Made by a program: the position numbers and the translations under genes. Below the pieces are notes generated by a model. It saw only the letters and a program-made list of their open reading frames with translations, did not search any database and was not told the DNA's origin. This document shows positions 53,835 through 57,492 of a stretch of 57,492 bases of DNA, piece by piece (within the stretch, counting starts at the first letter, position 1; each line of letters begins with the position of its first letter). Source of the stretch: Paracoccaceae bacterium (GTDB lineage Bacteria; Pseudomonadota; Alphaproteobacteria; Rhodobacterales; Rhodobacteraceae). Location: assembly GCA_027489355.1 (NCBI GenBank), contig JAIXZY010000080.1, forward strand, positions 1 to 57,492. Reading direction: 5' to 3'.

Positions 53835-54070
53835 GCGGTTTGCAGGAACTGGGCCTGGTACGGGTGGCCCAGGGCGGATTGTTTGGCGAGCCAGGCCTCG
53901 GCGTTCTTGCGGTTCGCGACCTCGAAGAGGACGAGGACGGCGTTCTGGTCTCCCTTCCAGATTTGGAGGGTGGAAAGGCTGGCGGCGGCGATGTTTTCGG
54001 ATTCCGCGTCGAAGGCGGCCTTCCAGGCGGCGTAGTCGGGGACGGTGGTCTGGATCAGGAGTTGGGTCAT
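53831..54070 (-). CDS. Small dimeric alpha/beta-barrel-like protein (ABM/EthD-like fold, tentative)
   Basis: The 79-residue protein reads LLIQTTVPDYAAWKAAFD, then strands and helices ending ALGHPYQAQFLQT. The beta-alpha-beta pattern and the DYAAWKAAFD motif resemble small antibiotic-biosynthesis-monooxygenase-like proteins. No catalytic residues can be named. It is the first gene of the minus-strand unit of four. Confidence 0.6.
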   Translation of the reverse strand: MTQLLIQTTVPDYAAWKAAFDAESENIAAASLSTLQIWKGDQNAVLVLFEVANRKNAEAWLAKQSALGHPYQAQFLQTA

Positions 54071-54112
54071 TTGGGGGCGCCGTTTGCTGGAGCTAGGGTT
54101 TTCGTCGGTGCG

Positions 54113-54619
54113 CTAAGGTGCGCCGCCGGAAGGGGCGCCGAGTTTGTCCTCTCCACTGGACGCGTGATTTGATTGGGAAGGCGAGTCCGAAGTCAGATAC
54201 TCTCGGATTAGATGCCAACCGTTGCGATAGTCGTTCAGTCCCAGAATGTTGCTAACGCGCGCAACCCCCCATCCATCGTGCCGCCGAACGCCTAGCACGG
54301 ATGCAATGGGAAATACGAAGTATTCCGGGTCTCGTCGTGTAGCGAGGTTACCGGTCACTTTGTCCCCCCGGTTAAGCCGCACATACACAACGAAATCACA
54401 GTCAGCATTCTTTATGGGAAATTGCTGCCGTGCATCAGTCGCCCATCGGCTCTTTACTTGAACGCGTGCAGACCGACCGGAACTCGGTTCTACTGCGAGG
54501 ACGTCGTACCCTGCGGTGCGGGTGTAGGCCTTGTGAGCCACAATTCCCTCGATCATCAAATGACCGCACACAAGAAACTCGGCTCCTTCAGCCTCAAGAC
54601 TGGTGTCGCGTCGCGCCAT
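54113..54619 (-). CDS. Low-GC gene for a PD-(D/E)XK-nuclease-like protein of unknown role
   Basis: The 168-residue protein contains EGAEFLVCGHLMIEGIVA, then AGYDVLAVE (Asp39) and VQVKSRW (Gln54-x-Lys56), spaced as in the D...(E/Q)xK core of PD-(D/E)XK nucleases, after a helix with Glu11/Glu14. GC is about 50 percent here against roughly 65-70 percent around it, and codon use is less biased, so it was probably acquired. The C-terminal 25 residues are polar and disordered. It could be a restriction or defence remnant; no partner genes are next to it. Confidence 0.6.
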   Translation of the reverse strand: MARRDTSLEAEGAEFLVCGHLMIEGIVAHKAYTRTAGYDVLAVEPSSGRSARVQVKSRWATDARQQFPIKNADCDFVVYVRLNRGDKVTGNLATRRDPEYFVFPIASVLGVRRHDGWGVARVSNILGLNDYRNGWHLIREYLTSDSPSQSNHASSGEDKLGAPSGGAP

Positions 54620-54703
54620 TCCTCTTAGTCCAATACAGGGATGAGCCCAGTGGAGAACCCCACCATACCTTGATCTGTAGAGTGGGGCACTTGTCTGATG
54701 TTC

Positions 54704-55963
54704 TCACAAATCCATCAGCAGCCGACGCGGGTCCTCCAGTGCCTCTTTGACGCGCACCAGGAAGGTCACCGCTCCTTTGCCGTCCACGATCCGGTGGTCG
54801 TAGCTCAGCGCGAGGTACATCATCGGGCGGATGACGATCTGGCCGTTCACCACGACGGGGCGGTCCTGGATCTTGTGCATCCCCAGGATGCCGGACTGCG
54901 GGGGGTTGAGGATGGGCGACGACATCAGCGACCCGTAGACGCCGCCGTTCGAGATGGTGAAGGAGCCGCCCTGCATCTCGGCCATCGACAGCTTCCCGTC
55001 GCGGGCGCGCACGCCCAGTTCGGCGATCTTCTTCTCGATGGCGGCGAAGCCCATCTGGTCGGCGTCGCGGACCACCGGGACGACGAGGCCCGAGGGGGTG
55101 CCGACGGCGACGCCCATGTGGACGTAGTTCTTGTAGACGATGTCCTGGCCGTCGATCTCGGCGTTGACTTCGGGGACTTCCTTCAGGGCGTGGACGCAGG
55201 CCTTCACGAAGAAGGACATGAAACCGAGCTTCACGCCGTGCTTCTTCTCGAAGGCGTCCTTGTATTCGTTGCGCAGGGACATGATGCCGGACATGTCGAC
55301 CTCGTTGTAGGTCGTCAGCATCGCGGCGGTGTTCTGCGCGTCCTTCAGGCGGCGGGCGATGGTGGCCCGCAGGCGGGTCATCTTGATGCGTTCCTCGCGC
55401 GCGGCGTCCTCGGCCGGGATGGGCGCGCGGGGGACGGAGACCGGGGCCGGAGCGGCGGCGGGCGCGGCGGCGGGGACTGGGGTCGGGGCAGCGGCGGCCT
55501 TGGCCACGTCTTCCTTCATCACCCGGCCATCCTTGCCCGAACCCTGGACCTGGTCGCGGCTAAGGCCGGCCTCGGCCATCGCCTTCTTGGCAGAGGGCGC
55601 GTCCTCGACATCCTTGCGGGGCTGCATTTCCTCATGCCCCGCGCCGGGGGAGCCGACTTCGGCGGCGGCCTGGATCTTCGGGTCGGTGGTCTTCGGTTCC
55701 TGCTTTGTGGGGGCCGGAACGGCGGCGGCGCCTTCGGTCACGATGGCGAGGCGGGCGTTCGCTGCCACGGTGGTGCCTTCGGGGGCGAGGATTTCGGCCA
55801 GGACGCCCGAGACGGGCGAGGGGACCTCGACCGAGACCTTGTCGGTTTCCAGCTCGCACAGCATCTCGTCCTGCTTCACCGCGTCGCCGGGTTTCTTGAA
55901 CCAGGTCGATACGGTGGCCTCGGACACGGATTCGCCAAGGGCGGGGACCATCACGTCAGTCAT
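54704..55963 (-). CDS. sucB: Dihydrolipoyllysine succinyltransferase (2-oxoglutarate dehydrogenase E2)
   Basis: The 419-residue E2 has an N-terminal lipoyl domain with the lipoylated lysine in [11 protein letters not shown] (residue 43). A hinge rich in Ala/Pro is followed by a subunit-binding domain ([31 protein letters not shown]) and a catalytic core ending [22 protein letters not shown] with the active-site histidine. It is part of the TCA-cycle 2-oxoglutarate complex and lies 21 bp after sucA. Confidence 0.97.
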   Translation of the reverse strand: MTDVMVPALGESVSEATVSTWFKKPGDAVKQDEMLCELETDKVSVEVPSPVSGVLAEILAPEGTTVAANARLAIVTEGAAAVPAPTKQEPKTTDPKIQAAAEVGSPGAGHEEMQPRKDVEDAPSAKKAMAEAGLSRDQVQGSGKDGRVMKEDVAKAAAAPTPVPAAAPAAAPAPVSVPRAPIPAEDAAREERIKMTRLRATIARRLKDAQNTAAMLTTYNEVDMSGIMSLRNEYKDAFEKKHGVKLGFMSFFVKACVHALKEVPEVNAEIDGQDIVYKNYVHMGVAVGTPSGLVVPVVRDADQMGFAAIEKKIAELGVRARDGKLSMAEMQGGSFTISNGGVYGSLMSSPILNPPQSGILGMHKIQDRPVVVNGQIVIRPMMYLALSYDHRIVDGKGAVTFLVRVKEALEDPRRLLMDL

Positions 55964-55984
55964 TTTTCTTACTCCGGTCTTCGG

Positions 55985-57492
55985 TCAGTTCAGGCCCAGG
56001 GCCTGGGCGACGAGGGTTTGCTGTTCAAGCTTGTGGCGGGAGGCGAGGCCCGTTGCGGGCGAGGCCGAGGCCTTGCGGCCGGCGTAGGACATGCGGGTGG
56101 TCTTGCCGCGGACCTTGGTCAGGATCTGCTCCATGTCCGGCTCGATGAAGAGCCAGGCGCCCTGGTTCTTGGGCTCTTCCTGGCACCAGATGAACTCGGC
56201 CTTCGGGAAGCGGGCGAGTTCCTGGCCCAGGGAGATGGTGGGCAGCGGGTAAAGCTGTTCCACGCGGAGGAGGTAGACGTCGTCCAAACCTTGCGCGTCG
56301 CGTTCGGCGAGGAGGTCGTAGTAGACCTTGCCCGAGCAGAGGACGACGCGCTTGATCTTGTCGTCGGCCTGAAGCTTTAGGGTGGAGTTGCCCTTCTGCG
56401 CATCGTCCCAGAGGACGCGGTGGAAGGTCGAGCCGTCGGTGAAGTCCTCGGCGCGGGAGATCGCCATCGGATGCCGCAGGAGCGATTTCGGCGTCATCAG
56501 GATCAGCGGCTTGCGGTAGGTCCGGTGCAGCTGGCGGCGGAGGATGTGGAAGTAGTTTGCCGGGGTCGTGCAGTTGGCGACGATCCAGTTGTCTTCCGCG
56601 CTGAGCTGCAGGAACCGTTCCAGGCGGGCGGAGGAATGTTCCGGGCCCTGGCCCTCGAAACCGTGCGGCAGGAGGACGACGAGACCGGACATGCGCAGCC
56701 ACTTGGATTCGCCCGAGTTGATGAACTGGTCGAACATGATCTGCGCGCCGTTGGCGAAGTCGCCGAACTGGGCTTCCCAGAGGGTGAGCGCATTGGGCTC
56801 GGCAAGGCTGTAGCCGTATTCGAAGCCGAGGACGGCGTATTCCGAGAGCATCGAGTCGATGACCTCATACCGCGCCTGACCGGGGCGGATGTGGTTCAGC
56901 GGGTAATGGCGTTCCTCGGTGGTCTGGTCGATCCAGCCGGAGTGGCGCTGCGAGAAGGTGCCGCGGGTGCAGTCCTGCCCCGAGAGGCGGACGGCGAAGC
57001 CTTCGACCTGAAGCGAGCCGAAGGCCAGCGCCTCGGCCGTGGCCCAGTCGAAGCCTTGACCTTTTGCAAACATTTCCCGCTTGGCTTCCAACTGGCGGGC
57101 CACGGTCTTGTGCATATCGAACCCTTCGGGGATTCGCGTCAGGGCAGCGCCGACCTCGGCCAGGGTCTCGGCCTTGATCCAGGTTTCGCCGCGCTGGTAG
57201 TTGTTCAGGTCCTTGGTCTGGAGGTTCTTCCAGCGGCCATCCAGCCAGTCGGCCTTGTTCGGGAGGAAGGCCTTCCCGGCCTCGAACTCTTCATTCAGGC
57301 GAGCCTGGAAGGCGGCCTTCATCTGCTCGATCTCGCCTTCGGGGATCAGGCCGTCGGCGACGAGGCGGTCGGTGTAAAGCTGGAGCGTCGTCTTCTGCTT
57401 GCGGATGCGGTTGTACATCGCCGGGTTGGTGAACATCGGCTCATCGCCTTCGTTGTGACCAAAGCGGCGGTAGCAGAAGATGTCGATGACCA
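55985..57492 (-). CDS. sucA: 2-oxoglutarate dehydrogenase E1 component, C-terminal part (partial)
   Basis: The frame runs from its stop at 55985 to the window edge, giving about 502 codons of the C-terminal half. It contains the thiamine-diphosphate-domain motif FCYRRFGHNEGDEPMFTNP at the window end, then HLNHIRPGQARYEV-like YPLNHIRPGQARYEVIDS, the SLAEPNALTLWEAQFGDFANGAQIMFDQFI segment and the end WCQEEPKNQGAWLFIEPDME. The 5' part lies beyond 57492; a start at the internal Met at 57436 is not real. It precedes sucB by 21 bp. Confidence 0.96.
   Translation of the reverse strand, partial: VIDIFCYRRFGHNEGDEPMFTNPAMYNRIRKQKTTLQLYTDRLVADGLIPEGEIEQMKAAFQARLNEEFEAGKAFLPNKADWLDGRWKNLQTKDLNNYQRGETWIKAETLAEVGAALTRIPEGFDMHKTVARQLEAKREMFAKGQGFDWATAEALAFGSLQVEGFAVRLSGQDCTRGTFSQRHSGWIDQTTEERHYPLNHIRPGQARYEVIDSMLSEYAVLGFEYGYSLAEPNALTLWEAQFGDFANGAQIMFDQFINSGESKWLRMSGLVVLLPHGFEGQGPEHSSARLERFLQLSAEDNWIVANCTTPANYFHILRRQLHRTYRKPLILMTPKSLLRHPMAISRAEDFTDGSTFHRVLWDDAQKGNSTLKLQADDKIKRVVLCSGKVYYDLLAERDAQGLDDVYLLRVEQLYPLPTISLGQELARFPKAEFIWCQEEPKNQGAWLFIEPDMEQILTKVRGKTTRMSYAGRKASASPATGLASRHKLEQQTLVAQALGLN

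Overview
The window is chromosomal DNA of an alphaproteobacterium of the Rhodobacteraceae type (Rhodobacter, Cereibacter, Paracoccus and relatives). The reasons are very high GC with strong G/C at third codon positions, an alphaproteobacterial ribosomal-protein order ending rpsM-rpsK-rpoA-rplQ without rpsD, a four-gene glutamate-type ABC transporter of the BztABCD kind, a bacterial ATP12 chaperone, a [4Fe-4S] (6-4) photolyase of the CryB/PhrB kind, and short intergenic repeats that I recall as common in this family. A consensus PpsR/CrtJ site between hemE and hemC suggests a phototroph or a descendant of one. The species cannot be named from sequence alone.

Layout. 1-10150: ribosomal-protein, secY, adk and rpoA genes, with the usual rpmD-rplO junction broken by a terminator and three unrelated genes. 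10276-12887: two tandem luxR-luxI quorum-sensing pairs, evidently paralogous. 12978-18051: a DegP-like protease, rarA, crcB, an RluC-type pseudouridine synthase and an ATP12-family chaperone. 18284-22924: amino-acid ABC transporter bztABCD. 23075-28265: dipeptide/oligopeptide-type ABC transporter. 28364-28440: tRNA-Arg(ACG). 28489-32042, minus strand: an orphan histidine kinase, a flavoprotein disulfide oxidoreductase and a TVP38 membrane protein.

32295-36393 holds rpmH-rnpA-yidD facing yidC-MOSC-engB, a cluster that in many bacteria runs in one direction. 36579-39813, minus strand: an EAL-domain protein, ttcA and an SDR. 39931-42888: argB, a sterol-desaturase-like protein, a ferredoxin-like protein and SixA. 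43152-45328: an SDR overlapping the photolyase. 45329-46414: a gene-free stretch with structured elements. 46415-50497: an EamA transporter, hemE, hemC and a kinase-like protein. 50556-57492, minus strand: lpd, sucB and the C-terminal part of sucA, with a five-gene insert between sucB and lpd.

The points most worth a second look are (1) the tandem luxRI duplication; (2) a non-coding element of exactly 73 bp present at 4678-4750 and, inverted, at 45331-45403, joining a CtrA-like motif to a 15-bp palindrome; (3) a GATTTCCGT-centred motif shared by several intergenic regions; (4) the broken spc operon; (5) the PpsR-type site between hemE and hemC; and (6) a low-GC gene with a PD-(D/E)XK-like signature inserted in the sucAB-lpd region.
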